Shown piece after piece: positions 42,885 through 55,880 of a stretch of DNA of 64,000 nt. Source of the DNA: Apostichopus japonicus (taxonomy: Eukaryota > Echinodermata > Holothuroidea > Aspidochirotida > Stichopodidae). Under the pieces are notes generated by a model. That model ran no database searches and was not told the DNA's origin. It worked only from the letters and a program-made list of their open reading frames with translations. The position numbers were made by a program, and so were the translations under genes. The stretch is taken from assembly GCF_037975245.1 (NCBI RefSeq), contig NC_092578.1, forward strand, positions 18,752,321 through 18,816,320, in the 5' to 3' direction. The stretch's first letter is position 1. Every line of letters begins with the position of its first letter.

Positions 42885-45800
42885 TGTTTAGTCGTTGGTT
42901 ACATATATATTAAAAAATGCATATGCACATGCAATACACAAATTACATTAACGGCGTCAAAATAATAATAACAATGAAGAATATCATTATTGCACAAAAG
43001 AAAAGATATTATTTACCCTTTTGGAAAAGAACTTCCGCTTTACATATACTCAGGCGCGTAGCCAAGGGAGGGGGGCCAAGGGGGAGCCGCCCCCCCCCCC
43101 CTTGAGCATATTTTTTTGTATGTTTTTATGATATCGCTAGTAATTTCAAAATAGAAAATGCTTAGATGCAACTAACAAGGCCTGGGTAGTGCTATTTCCA
43201 GCGATCTGGGAGGTATTTTCAGCCAAAATTTTCTTGTACGCTTCGCGCCATATGTGGTGGCGCTACGCTTAGATAGTTTGCAGAGCCATATATACGGCTC
43301 TGGTAGTTTGCCTACAGGTTCGCCCCTCCCTTGGCAAATTCCTGGCTACGCGCCTGATATGAAGTTACAGTGTAATTTCTAATGAACCTCATTTAAGACT
43401 AACGGACAAGCTGTTAGCAAATCAAGTTTATTGTATCCTGTCGTTTCTCGTTTCACAAGTTGACAAAACGTATACAATAATAATAATAATAATATTAATA
43501 TTAAGGCAGTTATTTTTACGACGCTTAAAACGAGCTTTTTTTTTCATATTTTATATTTAATGCAATCGAGTATTTTACTATTCACGCCGTAAGCATTTTT
43601 AGGGGAGGGCGATGATTTACGGTGATGTTATTTTGTCTTGTTTTATTTTATTTTGATCTCGACATCCGAGAAAACCGTTGACAAGCTAAGATTAAGAAAT
43701 CTAAGGAGATAATTGACTCCTTCAGGATTTAGGACAGTCGTATTCATCCAGCACATCGAATGAGATTGAAGAAAAAAAGTTTGCTTGTTTCTGGTAAACC
43801 CTTTCAATCAAGTCAAGTCACTAGACAAAGGTCAGTGAACTGATTTGATCAAGATTGTAACCAGAAGGATTTTGTCTAGCATATATCAAATCTACGGTGG
43901 CTATAAATGGCCATTCTGGTCGTCGAAGTAAAATGTTCTAGGGAAAACAGTGGCCCGAACATTATCGTTTATCTATGATATAGTGATGCCATAGTGGAAA
44001 AAACAACTATACTCCCATAGGTTGAGACAAAATGTTTGTCAGGACAGGGGTGGATATAGGGGTGTGTTGGGGTGACCCAGCCCCCCCCCCCCCACACCCC
44101 TCCACCCTTTCAACCCCTCACAAGAGATCAAAAGTAGTGATTAGCACGACCTTGCGTGTAGACCCAATTATTGACCTAACCTATGGTCTAAATGTGCCTC
44201 AGAAATGGACCACTTGACGTCTAAAATTTCAACAATAATAATTATGAAAGGTTATCCCCAGACCCAAATTGGAGACGGCTACAGACCCTAGTCTCACACA
44301 CCTGTTTTTTTTTTAAATAAATGTTGCATCAGCCATTGCAAGGGCTGCGAATTTGTCAATGTGTGATATCATATATAGTACACAGGAGTGAAGGAGTGAA
44401 AATATATAAGTTTGCTTAACTTCAATTTAATTTGTTTCTTAATTAGCTAATTTCTTCGATTTGTCTGCTTTGGGTGTTGCAGGGTATAATGAAGAAGTAA
44501 CATGAAAGTAAATGAACAGGTGCATGGAGCTCCAGGATTGTATACAGGAGGGCCACGTTGCTTTAATATAGAAGCCGACTTCTATAGCGAGGGGTGGGGT
44601 CTATACCCCTAGAAGAAAACTATACGTGAAATGGCCGTGTATTACGAGGTAAAATATGATTATATATTAGGTCAATAATTAGGTACAAGCGCAAGGTTGT
44701 GATTCTTCTTTTGCATTTTCGTGTGAGGTTGAAAAGTTCACCCCCCCCCCGCAGTCCCAACCCCTGGATCCCTGACTGATTAAATACTTTGATTTCTCAA
44801 CCTCTTAATACGAACTGAATTTATATACAAAGGTCGTTGGTCGGTGTTCATTTTCCGTTATAAATCTGCAACCTATAGAAGGATTTCGTTTAGGTTAAGA
44901 CCCTCTTTTCTACATTGTGGACCATCTCCGCGTAGGAATTTTTGTCATTCTTTTATATGCAAATCAGTAGCTGTTGTCAAATGTCGTTCGTAGTGCATTG
45001 GGTATAGATCAGGCACAGTAGGCTATGTGTGTAGCCTAAGCTTCTAAGATTCTGTGTTAATCCTTACATATTGTAGCTTTTCTCGTATATAGCTTTTACG
45101 TGATATTGTTTCGTATATCTTTTGGTGACTTCTCAACCTTTACGTTTATCATCGTGTGTTATATCAGTTCCGTTTTCTCCGGCAAGGCATTTTTGATGTT
45201 GTACTTATAATTGATGAATAACCATCATGATGATCACGTGGCACAGAGTCATATTGTTATAACTCGGTACCTATCTTGATAGTCACAAAAAGGGAGCACT
45301 GTTTTGTGAAAAGGATTCGATATTTGGTGACTTAATGATGATTTTCCCGCGAGTTATAATTATTTATTTTGACATGGGTTCTCTCTTAGAAGACTTTACT
45401 GTTTTGTTTACTGTATGTCATGGTCCTTTTTGAACGGGACAAATGTTAACGAAGTTTTTAACTTGATTCCTCTCATAAAATCTTTATGGGATGACGGCAA
45501 GACCATAGCTTTGCTGTGTGTAAGCAGTACAAAGACTTACGGTAAACACCGCTGTCACTACGTGCGTAACCATCGTACGACACCTGTCACGCTATATGGA
45601 TCACGATCGTAACGTAACATTACTATGCTGACTACAATGTTCGTAATAAAATGGTCGCCGAGAGAGCAACAGAAAATAAAACGAGGGGTGAGTTTCTTCT
45701 TTATCACTTAGAATTAAAACTGCATACAAACTTCCACGCCTTAGTAAGGGATTAAGGTTCTATATACAGGCCTACGATTAGTCAATATATCAAATGAAAG

Positions 45801-48800
45801 TTTCAGTTTTACCTTGGATTGATAGTTACATATCGATTAATACTATGAGGTCATCAATGATGACGATGATAATAATATTAATAATTAAAACAATAATAAT
45901 AACACTACTACTACTGCTACTACTACTACAATAATAATAATAAAAATAATTTATAATCATGATAATATTATTTATTATTATTACAAAGCACAGCAGATAG
46001 CCCGAGATGGTGTCAAGCGTTACAACTCGTTTGATGGAATACTAACACTGTTTTGTATCAAAACCAAAGTCGACACACCAAGCTATAGAAGATCTTCCAT
46101 TTAAGGAACACTGCATAATTATTAATATAATATTGGGCAGATCTTTATAGGCATGCCACCTCATAACCTTCTTCCTTAAGTAAAGAAAGATACCCATATA
46201 TATCACACAACAGAGAGAAACTTCATAATAGATACATAAAATGAAGTGTATACTTTAATAACAAATGCCCTTAGCAAAAAAATAAATAAATAAAATAGCC
46301 GTAAAAAACACGATGCTTTTTTTTGACAGCGGAAAGCTTTCGTCATACAGCATGAAAGCTACAGAATTAACCGGCTGTCAAATACTTAATACTATAAAAG
46401 GCAATAAATTATTCGTCTCATCTTAAGTTGATGGCGCTTATACTTCTTCTTTTTTTAAAGAAAGCGACGTACATCAAAACAAACGCATAAACGTGCCCCA
46501 AGAAATGGCTTACGATGCATCCAGTATAACAAACATCCTTTTCAAGTAGTTTTAGTGAAGTGATCCCTCGGTTTACATATATAGCGTCAGTAACATGGCT
46601 ATTTTGAACATTTTTAGTTACATAGCTATAGTTAACTATAAAAGTCTCAGTTCAGAAATGTGGACGAGTTTTGTGTTAGTCCGATTTCGGCATGGAAAGT
46701 TAACTTACATTAAAAGAAACAAAATGCCAAAAATAATGGCGTAATTTACTCAATTTATGCTTTAATGATTTTGTTCGCCCAATATATATATATATTTATC
46801 TTTTTTTTTCTTACTCCTTGTAATTCATTCCTTATTTAACGTAGTATAGGTTTTGAGGGCATACCACGCTAATCTTATCTTCATCGGTTCATTTAATCCA
46901 TCGGCAACATTTCTGCTTCGTAACCGGTTCGATAGAAACTTTTCATTCCATTGTTTCTACTTTTGGCAGTGCTTAGAGAAGTAAGATAATAAACCTTATA
47001 TGAGTGAATGACCGTTCGGTTATATGCCTATTACCGTATTATAACGAACCAACAGTGTTAAAGGAGTGTTCCTGTGTTGATTGTTGGCCGTGTCAAGAAT
47101 GTGTTGCGCATTTTGAATATCTATAGTTCTTAAAGGGAATAGATAATGTTTGTTAAATTTAATTTAATTAAACTCTTGTGTAAAGTGTTTCGTAATTATT
47201 AATTCCAGGTTATCTGACCTTTGAAGTATACAGTGAGTTCTTGATCTTTCGTAGGATATAGTATTTTCTGAAATAAACACCTCACGATCCCTCAGACGGA
47301 GTAATGGTAAAACCCTCAGAAAAGCTTTAAAGTGAGTTTCCGTTCTTTGCTCTTGGGTAGAAGATGTTCCTCGTTGTCTCTATAATTACAACGGAACGAT
47401 AACAGGCTTTGTCTCTAACTACTTCTTTTCATTGTTCTTTTGTTTTTTATTGTTTTTATTGTTCTTTTGTTTTTTATTGTTTTTTATTGTTTTTATTGTT
47501 CTTTTTTTTGTATTGTTTTTATTGTTCTTTTGTTTTTATTGTTTTTATTGTTTTTTATTGTTTTTATTGTTCTTTTGTTTTTTATTGTTTTTATTGTTCT
47601 TTGTTTTTTATTGTTCTCTTGCTTTTTTTTATTTATTTATTTTTTGTTCCTTGGGTTTGTATTGTTCTTTCGTTTTTTATTGTTCTTTTGACTTTTAAGG
47701 TCACCTTGGTCAAAATTCTTAAACTGTTTTTATTACATCCTTTGAGGAAGTTTTCCTCACTGGGACATTCAGTCATCTTGTGTGTTCCTTTACAATGTCT
47801 GAGAACAATTTGGAGAGTAAAGACCTCCAGGAAAGTACTTTTTGAAAACTTCTAGCAATTATAGCGTGCTATAATTTGGGGCCTATACTGACTACCTTTA
47901 AAAAGGTAGACCCAGTGACGTCATTTTAACGGACTCCCCCCCCCCCCCAAACACACACACTCTGTGTATTGACAGCTCGACAACAACGGAATTCAGTTCG
48001 TTTGATGAAATAGCATAATCTTTATTTACACATTTCCTCAAAAGTCACGAAATGTCCCTCTTTTATAGCAGAAAGTACCCTAAGGGTTTCTTCTTTATGT
48101 TTTTATTTTCTGCCCGTGTGTGTTTGATATATTATATCATTTTCATTACACTCAGTGACGTCGTCATATGTATTTACATATCTTTTTAACTTTTACACTT
48201 AATTCAGTTTGAGCTTCAAGTCAATCCGAATTGGCGCCCACGAGCTTAATAATAGCGGAATAACGGTTCGTATGATGAACAGGTAACTTTTGGTCGCAAA
48301 CAACCTAAAGGTCATTTTTTTTTTGCACTTTCTTTAAATCCATTGTAAGTTGATACACTTAGGTTGACCGTTGGACATGAAATACATAGCATGGTCTAAA
48401 GAAGGTCGGGTCATTTCATTGAAAGTCAATTTCAGTTGTTAAAAACAGGTTCAATCATAGCATCACTCAGTATAACAAGAACATCCAACTGATTGCCATG
48501 CATACCAAAGAAGAACATATAATTGGTTTTAATCCTAATAAAATCAAAAAAATCCCGCAAATTATGTCAACTCAGACAACAAAATTGTAGAACATCTTTG
48601 CCATGAGCTTTTTATCTTGTTAATTCGTGGAGGGCTGGGCTAACTTTGTCTTTTTTAACATTTTATGATTTCTTAGAAAACAAGAACATATGGGGTGAAA
48701 TAAGACAGATTAATGGTTCTAACGAAATATTAAAAAATATATAAAATAAAACTGTTAGCAAGCTGCTTATCCACTATAGAGAGCCTGTGTAATAGAATGT

Positions 48801-51800
48801 GTAAAAGCCTCTGAAGAAGATCCTGCAAGGATCGAAACGTCAGGCCAACTTACGAAAATTTAAAAAAAAAGATATTTCATATAAAATTATATAATGATTC
48901 GTACATGCATGCTTGCATTAATTAAAAAACACAAAATATGCCACTCTTAAGTGTTGCGTAATACAATAGCAAAATAAAACCAGGCAACTGGTGTTATTAA
49001 AGAATGAATAGTTAACGAGTTTCTTCTATTCATGATTTGTTGCGAGGGCTTTTTATCCCCGAGAGGAAATTGCGTTTAGCCGATTCCCGTGGAATACTGC
49101 GGCGTTAAGTTCTTTAATGCTGCGCATACCCCCCACCTTCATCTGAGAGAGAACCCCTGACCCCAATCATGGGCGTCGTATTCAACAAGCCCACAGCCGC
49201 ACCCTCCATTCCTAACATTTTTGAGCCGCCTATCAACCTGTCTATAAAAGTTTCATGCCCATACCTAAATCTGTCGGGAGGAATTTGGAATAGCCTCCCC
49301 CCCCCCACATTCCCCTTTGCCATACACACTCATACATCTACACGTTAGACGTTTCATTTCACTTCTTCTCAATCCTGTCAATGTCACTTTATGAAAAATA
49401 AATTATTAACATCCCAATCACCAAGAACTTCTTAAATTGTATAGAAAGTCAATGACCGCTTGTGCGTTTCAATATTTTTACTTTCTTTCTTCAAAATGGC
49501 GACCTTTAGGGCTTTCGACTTTTGCTAATGTTAAAAAGTCACCCATCTACTGTTGACACCGACAGGGTATCTAGTAGCACATTTGTTACAAAACTGTTGT
49601 AGTTGTATAAATGTATTTGTTGATTCGTGCATTTCAAGAGGATATTTCTTCACCGTCTTCCTAAGACGCTTCTTCTGGGTTTTTTTCTTGTTTTTTCCCC
49701 GTAGGAAACTTCCACAAAGCGTGAATAACATTCAAATCATGCTCGTCTACAAATTTTGTATTCCATAACCTTAGGGCTAAGTTATATGTAATGTCCTAAA
49801 CACAACAGCTGCATTTCTTTCTGAAACATTACTTGGGGCCTGATGTGAGGAAAAGGCAAATATATATTTTCTTATCTTTTTGGATTTTTGCTGAGAAACT
49901 TGATCGCCAGGGAAGGAAAGATGAAGCGAAGAAAAAATGAGTAATTTCCGTAACAAAAAAAAACAAAAAAAAACCCACAACATAACATAAAATAAAAACA
50001 TACGGCATATAGTTAAATTTGAAGTTAAAGAAAAGTCATATCATATTATCACTATATTCACATGTAAACGTTTGTATTTATATTTATGATCAAATTATCT
50101 TTTTGCGTGATAGGACTGTGTCAGATTTCATCATACCAGAGTGTAATACGGTCGAAACATTGCACCTGTAGCCTATATATTGAGTGCGAACGGTCGCTAT
50201 CTCGTTATAAGAGACTATATAGTTTGCAAGCTTCCCCAGAAATCACTCAATTTATTATGCCATGCCATAGATTCAAGACCAAATTTTTTTTTATAAATTG
50301 TTTTGCTTTACATCATATTTTGATCCAAACTGTTTCGACTGAGATAATTTCATATAATAATTTATTTCAATAAGACACGTTAATGGGTCCACTGTTTCTT
50401 ACAGGGTGATCGTAGGTACAAACTTAATTTATGCATCCCGGTTAAGAAAAGCCCAAATCCACTGTTATCCAAGGTTGTATTTTCATAGCTTTTGATTCTG
50501 CGATAATATATATTTAGACTGCATAGTATAAGACACAGACCATAACAAGCCTCATAAGCGAAACCAACCTCAATAGATTATTAACATAGCATTTTTCTTT
50601 TGGGGGCAGGGGCGGGTGGGGGGGGGTAAAATAAAACGTTTCCGATACCTTACCAGTTTATCTTCTTCTATGGGCTGTTACGATAAAACTTTTGTGCCTT
50701 CAATTTTTTCTTTTGAGATAATAACCTCATCGTGTTCTATAATTAGCAAAGTTTGCTGGTTTCTCTCTCCCTCCATAGATATGATTTTAGGACGAGAAAG
50801 GGTAATGTACTAACAATTTGGAAGGGCGGAGGGAGGGGTTTGGCAAACAAAGAAACAATTTTATGATACTTGCGGGGGTTCAGTAGAACTACTGGTGTAA
50901 CAGTCAATGTCAGATTTGGTATTTATAATGCGACAGAGAAACCAATGTTTTCCTTATTATGTTTGCTCAGTTGGGAGATCAACGTTATGATGTGATGACA
51001 TGACATTCACCTTTGACCAAGTGTCTCAAGTCTACCCCCTCCCGGTCAGAGGTTAAAGCCCCATGTCCAAATCACATTTTTAACGAAGTTCAAGTTCAAG
51101 AAAAATATTACAAATACATCATCTCTATATATATATAGCTTTGTACATGTGTAAATACTTACCATGACTGGTAGCCAAGTTAAATAAAACAAAATGGCGA
51201 TGACGACAACCAGCTTGGTAAATTCTCGTATTGATTTCCTCTCATCTTCGTTATTCCGATCAATACCGACCATTCGTTTACTGTAGCTCCGTATCCTACA
51301 TACTAAGTTCACATTTAACATAAGCACTATCACCATCGTTGTCCATCCTTGAATAATTAGGAAAATTGGAAAAATTGTCTGATGCCATTTTTCAGGTTGC
51401 GTCGCTATCCAGGAACGGCAAACTTGGCCGCCGTTTTTTGAAACGGCTGGAGGAGCAAGGCCAGCAACAGGCATCAGTGAAACGACGAATGTAAACGAAT
51501 AGACGAAACCAATCATGCCTAGTGCTCTCCTGTGAGTTCTCCAACTTTTATATCTCAGTGGTATAGCTAATGCCAAATATCTTTCGAAAGCCATTTCGGT
51601 CACAAGTAACATAGCGGCGGTTTGCAGCCAAAATATGCAAAACTGATAAAATACACAACTTGCTTTCCCGCCTTTCCAATCGTCATTTCCCTCTGGATCA
51701 ATAAACGCAGGTAGAGAAACCGGAAGAGGAAGTAATACCGCCATCATATCATTGATGGACAGAGCACCAATCAAATAGTCCGTCACTGTTCTCTCAGACC

Positions 51801-51951
51801 GTCTTTTAACTCGGAAAGCGACTAGAGCAGGAAAAAAATTGCCGACAAGGGTCAGTCCCTCTAGAGAGAGACTTAGGAATCCGGACCAGTCGCGTTCAGG
51901 TCGTATGGGGCTCTTGACGTCAGTTAATCCCTGACCCTCTCGATACGCCAT
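42354..51951 (-). CDS. Class A (rhodopsin-like) GPCR, possibly prostanoid-receptor-like
   Basis: Two coding exons are seen: 51951-51163 (start and TM1-TM6) and 42614-42422 (TM7), joined in phase 0 across an 8.5-kb intron. Family marks: GN in TM1 (LVGNFF), D in TM2 (LSINDMM), TM3 cysteine (KASCVF) pairing with the loop-2 cysteine (GQVCRSW), ERY at the end of TM3 ([14 protein letters not shown]), WLP in TM6 (FYLTWLPVM) and NPIVY in TM7. The usual TM4 tryptophan and TM5 proline are not evident. The loop-2 block before TM5 (MPVAGLA...GQVCRSW) recalls the prostanoid-receptor G-W-C-F region, but NPIVY differs from their DPW. Ligand is unknown. The C-terminal tail either continues to a stop at 42354-42356 or is spliced at gtaaga (42416-42421) to an unseen exon. 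Confidence 0.88.
42422..42614 (-). CDS. GPCR exon with TM7 and NPxxY motif
   Basis: Encodes [40 protein letters not shown] and [21 protein letters not shown] is the TM7 signature. Acceptor is tcttcccag; a donor gtaaga follows the exon. Confidence 0.87.
42660..42880. repeat. AT/AC dinucleotide microsatellite
   Basis: About 220 bp of (TA)n with interspersed tacatacacaca blocks, in the GPCR intron next to the TM7 exon. The Tyr-Ile open frames on both strands are artefacts. Confidence 0.97.
43051..43356. mobile_element. MITE-like element with terminal inverted repeats
   Basis: The left end CAGGCGCGTAGCCA and the right end TGGCTACGCGCCTG are perfect 14-bp inverted repeats. The next blocks (agggagggg and its complement cccctccct) extend the match after a small gap. 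The element is about 306 bp, has no coding capacity, and contains a poly-C run and a cgcttcgcgcc/ggcgctacgc internal dyad. Target-site duplications are not clear. It lies in the GPCR intron. Confidence 0.7.
43357..48800. other. GPCR intron interior
   Basis: No exon recognised. Holds a short ATA/ACT microsatellite (about 45870-45985), G/C-rich dispersed tracts (44035-44110, 44725-44780) and a T-rich array described separately. Confidence 0.55.
47420..47695. repeat. T-rich tandem repeat (ttttattgttctttt type)
   Basis: About 275 bp of imperfect copies of tttttattgttcttttgttt. The Phe/Cys/Leu/Ile-rich open frames across it are artefacts. Confidence 0.9.
48801..48853 (+). ncRNA. Hammerhead-ribozyme-like motif, probably from a Penelope-like retroelement
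   Basis: The order of elements matches a type I hammerhead. Helix I 5' strand is GCCT (48807-48810); core CTGAAGA (48811-48817); helix II GATCC, loop TGCAA, GGATC; core GAAA (48834-48837); then C GTC with the expected cleavage site after 48841; helix I 3' strand AGGC (48842-48845). Helix I can continue across an internal loop with GTAA (48801-48804) and TTAC (48850-48853). Helix III would be only AC/GT, as in the very short helix III forms known from Penelope-like elements and retrozymes. One extra A (48818) at the base of helix II is unpaired. No reverse transcriptase is seen nearby. Confidence 0.6.
51163..51951 (-). CDS. GPCR first coding exon (TM1-TM6)
   Basis: Starts at ATG 51951 ([11 protein letters not shown]...), giving a roughly 33-residue N-terminus before TM1. 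It ends at FYLTWLPVM just before the donor gtaagt (51157-51162). All of TM1 to TM6 lie in this exon. No signal peptide is seen, which is usual for class A receptors. Confidence 0.9.
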
Positions 51952-53800
51952 CTTGTTACCTCCATACGATCATCCACAGCGAGTAACATTTTGTGTCCTG
52001 TTGCAAAGCAAAGAGAAATGGTCAATTATGATTGTTATTTCTATCACAGTTCATAGAAAAAAGGGACCAAAATGTGTATAACGTTGGCCTCATTGTTGTA
52101 TACCCAACGGAAGGACACTTGCATCCCAAAAAATTGTGAAATCGTTATTACATTTGAAACATATCAAACCGCGATCTGACTCCGAAGTGTCCTGTTACGG
52201 TACATGTGCAAAGACATCGTACAGTAAGATTGACAGCAAGGCCTTGCCCAACGTACGTAACAAAATACAGCTGTAAGATAGATCAAGCATTTGGTTAAAT
52301 ACTGGACTATTTTCACTTCCGTCTCGCTAACTTTGTAATTATTGTTCCGTCGCTGTATCATGTATGGTATTGGATTATAAAAGGTTGAAACCAAAATGCT
52401 TTTTTTAAGTATTTATTTGATTGGGGTTAAATTGTCGAGAGATATTAAATATCTCAGCCGGGAACATTTTTACCGAGACTCGAAAATGATTGATAATATA
52501 TATTTCCCTTTTCATCGCCAAAAAAATTATCAACGCTAATATCGTAATTAAAATTGCCTCTCCAAAATGGCGTCCATTCACAGCTGTAACGGAACGATTT
52601 GGTGATCGAGCGATACGTCATGTGTCAGTAAAGGGAGCCTAGTGTCGTTTGTTCTGTGACGTCATTGGCAGCATCGTAATGGAAAGAATCAACATGGAAG
52701 TCAATTCTTATAGGACTAATACATTAGAAAATGCATCGACTATATACTGCAGTGTGCGTGTCATATGCATGGTTTAGGTTTCGCGTTTCAGTTTAATTTC
52801 TTTGTGCGTGAGCTTCCGGTAATATTGAGATTACCGTGAGCAATTAATTGTATACACATACATCTGTATAGATGCACTGCTTATATAGTTATCTACATAA
52901 CTTAATGCTGAGAGACTCGGTCAGTTATTCTTGCGTCACACAATGGAGCAGTGTTTCTTACCACATTACCATAAATTTAAAGGAAGCAAAAAAACCTACC
53001 ATCATTATTGATCTCTGTGATATATAGATACATGAAATACCTCCCCAAACAGCTAAAAGAACATATCTGATTCCATCTGGGAGATATCACAGATTTTAAG
53101 ATTCTTCACACACAAGAATAGGACTTGATCAAGTCTAACTATGACGTCATAGACCCACATGTGCTTTATTGTTCTTAAGGTTTTTCTATACTTTATTATA
53201 ATGTTTTGTTTCTGTCATGGCGATTGGTTAGAACTTACAAGCTAATGAACTAAATTGCTACTATATGGCGCCTTTGGTACAGCATAACATCAAGAAAGGT
53301 ACCAAACTCTCTTCCAATTACTCAAGAGATATGCATTTACTTCATTCCTCTCGTATCTGTGTTATATAGTGTACCTATATTCATATAGTTAAAGCTAGCA
53401 CAAAATGGCGTGACAGGCACAACATAATATCGTCGCCTTAAACTCTTACCGTTCATGTTTCTGAGATATGCCATCGCAGAAGATCAATTTATAATGTATA
53501 AGTTAAAGACATATAGAAAACTGATATGATTATACATAGCTAGTAACGTCTGGCTTGTACAAACAGTTTCTGCAATGACATTTTTGAAAATTCATATCCA
53601 GAAAAGTGCATAGGATTGCTGCTTGTCATCATAACGTGAGGTTCATTTTATTTTCTTCTAGAGATGTCAGGCAATTTCTAATGTCAATTTGTAGTCTCGG
53701 GTTTGTTTTGTGATCAATAGCAGTCTTCCAAAATGGGAACTTAAAGGAAAACACATCGTTAAGAGGTAAAAAGCGGACACTCCTAGTGAAGTTTTTAAGT
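51952..53800. other. Upstream region of the GPCR
   Basis: No coding exon recognised. Two TGACGTCA octamers (52657-52664, followed by TTGG, and 53142-53149) could be CRE/ATF sites. A non-coding first exon of the GPCR may lie here but cannot be placed. Confidence 0.4.
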
Positions 53801-53954
53801 ACCTATTGAATTTCCTGTCTTACGCAACAATCCAACAGAAAATATCGACAGAACCACGCCAACTCATCATGAACGAAGTAGTCTGTGGATTCATTTGTGA
53901 TATGAAACGCACGATGGACCTCAAAAGTACATCACAAAACGTTCCTGCGATGCA

Positions 53955-54690
53955 TGAAGCCACACCTTATCAAATGTCAGTCGGTCATCAATCTTTGTAC
54001 GTTCGGAATATCGGTAAAAAATCGCAAATATTTGAATTGTGAAGCCACTGAGAAAATGATCCACGTCTTTATTACTTCACGCATCGATAATGGAAAAACG
54101 CACCCTTCTCTATATAATCTACTACTGTATCAAATCGTTCGACTTCAACGCCTTCAAAATACTGCTGCACGGATTGTTAGATCATCTAAAAAGTCTTCTG
54201 GCATCAAATCTATTCTTAAAGAGCTACACTGACTTCCGGTCTCTCGCCGAATTATTAGTAAGCTCCTGTTAATACCTTCAAATCGTTGAATAGCTAGGCT
54301 ACCTCACATATCTATGACATGCTCCAGGGATACACTTCGATACGAAGTCTTCGCTTCAGAAACATGCATTTACTCCAATAACATCGGCCTAAACATTACA
54401 CGGGGTGACAGATCGTTCGAAGTAGCTGCTACTTGCCTCTGGAATGGATTACCACTATAGAACTCAGATGTTGTGTTTGCCTCACTTCGTTCAAAAAAAC
54501 TTCTGAAAACTCATCTTATGCGTCAAGTTAACCAATGTTAACCAATAATCCTTTTGTTTATTGGTTTTTGCTTCTTTTTTTTTTCTCTCCCGCGCCCTTG
54601 AGCACCCTTCCGGGTGGATATGCGAGCATTATAAATCACCATTATTTTTACTATTATTATTTTAATATTTATTTTTATCTACCAAAGCAC
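53955..54690 (+). mobile_element. Degenerate L2/CR1-like non-LTR retrotransposon 3' part
   Basis: Reading with frameshifts, the sequence encodes HQSLYVRNI, KYLNCEATEKMIHVFITSRI, YQIVRLQRLQNTAARIVRSS, SILKELH, a stop in place of the usual W, LPVSRRI, and then GDRSFEVAATCLWNGLPL and LLKTHLM. This is the C-terminal part of an L2/CR1-type reverse transcriptase protein. The 3' end shows ttgagca and a TTATTATT tail (about 54640-54665). Internal stops and shifts show it is dead. Confidence 0.8.
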
Positions 54691-55571
54691 TTTTACTAAA
54701 TATGTAAAGAAAAAGTACGGTTAAATAGAGAATCTTTTTTTTCTCTCCTTCCGCCTCGAGGACAAATCAGTGTTGACACATGCATAGCACTTTCATTGAC
54801 AGGGGATTGCGTTTGATGACAAGCTGCAGCTCAGCTGAAGCGAAACTTCATTCAATTGGTTGGACGGATTTTCGCTTCTTCTTCTTTTTTTTCTCCGGTG
54901 CCTTTTTGTTATTATCAGCTGTCGTAAATGACAATATGACTAACAGGTTGTTAACGATAAGAATAATATTGATGCTGGCGCAAGCTACTCTACCCAAAGG
55001 ACCAATGGTAATGCAACCACTCTAAAATGAACTATTGACCTGTCTCATATACATACGCACAACGATCTACCGTAGCCTAAGAACTGATAACATTCTTGCA
55101 TTGCGCCACCAAGTAGACCACTCTAAGGTCACTGCACTCTTCGTTCCGAATCTATACCACTCATACACCTGACACGTGTGATTGTTTTGAAATTTTTCCA
55201 TCTTGCAGAATATTGAATTATTGGAAGCACATGCAGACAACCGGGAAATTTCATTTTACAATTGGGATAGAATTTGACACATATAATGGTATAATGCTAC
55301 CACCCGATTTACTATTCATAATACACTAGTAATGCCTAATTAGCTCAAAACAGGCCAAATTAACCATTGTGTTAGCTTGTATAAACAGCACACGCATACA
55401 CACACAAAATGTTCCGTTTTCATAACAATACAAATATTTCGTAAGATGTGAGACATTTGGTGTAATAAACACGTGACTTAAATCATGACGTTTAGTCTTA
55501 ACATATCATTTGTTCCAGAAAAAACATAGCTAGTATTCGGATGTCTTTAAATTATGCTCAATCCCCTGGTA

Positions 55572-55880
55572 TGCTCCTTTAAGGCTGTATTATTGATGAC
55601 GTCATCTTCACGGTTCAAGTCTAAATGTTAATGCATTCTTTTATAAATTCTAATAACTCAACTAAATCATGTTCTATTAATTTCATATAACCCACAAAGC
55701 ACCGTTAGATGACATACCAAACCGTTTCTCCTTGACAAATTATGTAACGCTTTGAATTGTTACTTCAAGGCATAAATATCTTATGTTTTCTAATAGAGTT
55801 TTAGTGTAGCGTCTAGGGAACTGACCCAATAGTCCGTGTGTTAGACTAATTAGTCCAGTCACTCAAATTGATGAGCCTCA
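55572..55880. repeat. Copy A of a diverged ~310-bp repeat pair
   Basis: Begins tgctcctttaagg and ends with gaactgacccaatagtccgt then gtgttagactaattagtcca. Copy B at 57058-57373 has the same end blocks in the same order with nearly equal spacing. The middle is strongly diverged. The octamer TGACGTCA (55597-55604) and the palindrome GACTAATTAGTC (55844-55855) occur only in copy A. Confidence 0.55.

Noticed and set aside
42649-42965. Tyr-Ile repeat frames
   Set aside because: TA/TG dinucleotide microsatellite; only the 42422-42614 part of the minus-strand frame is real GPCR sequence.
47409-47855. Phe-Cys-rich 148-codon frame
   Set aside because: T-rich tandem repeat translation, no homology recognised.
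49114-49329. 71-codon minus-strand frame
   Set aside because: Lies across a poly-C dispersed tract, with no domain or splice evidence.
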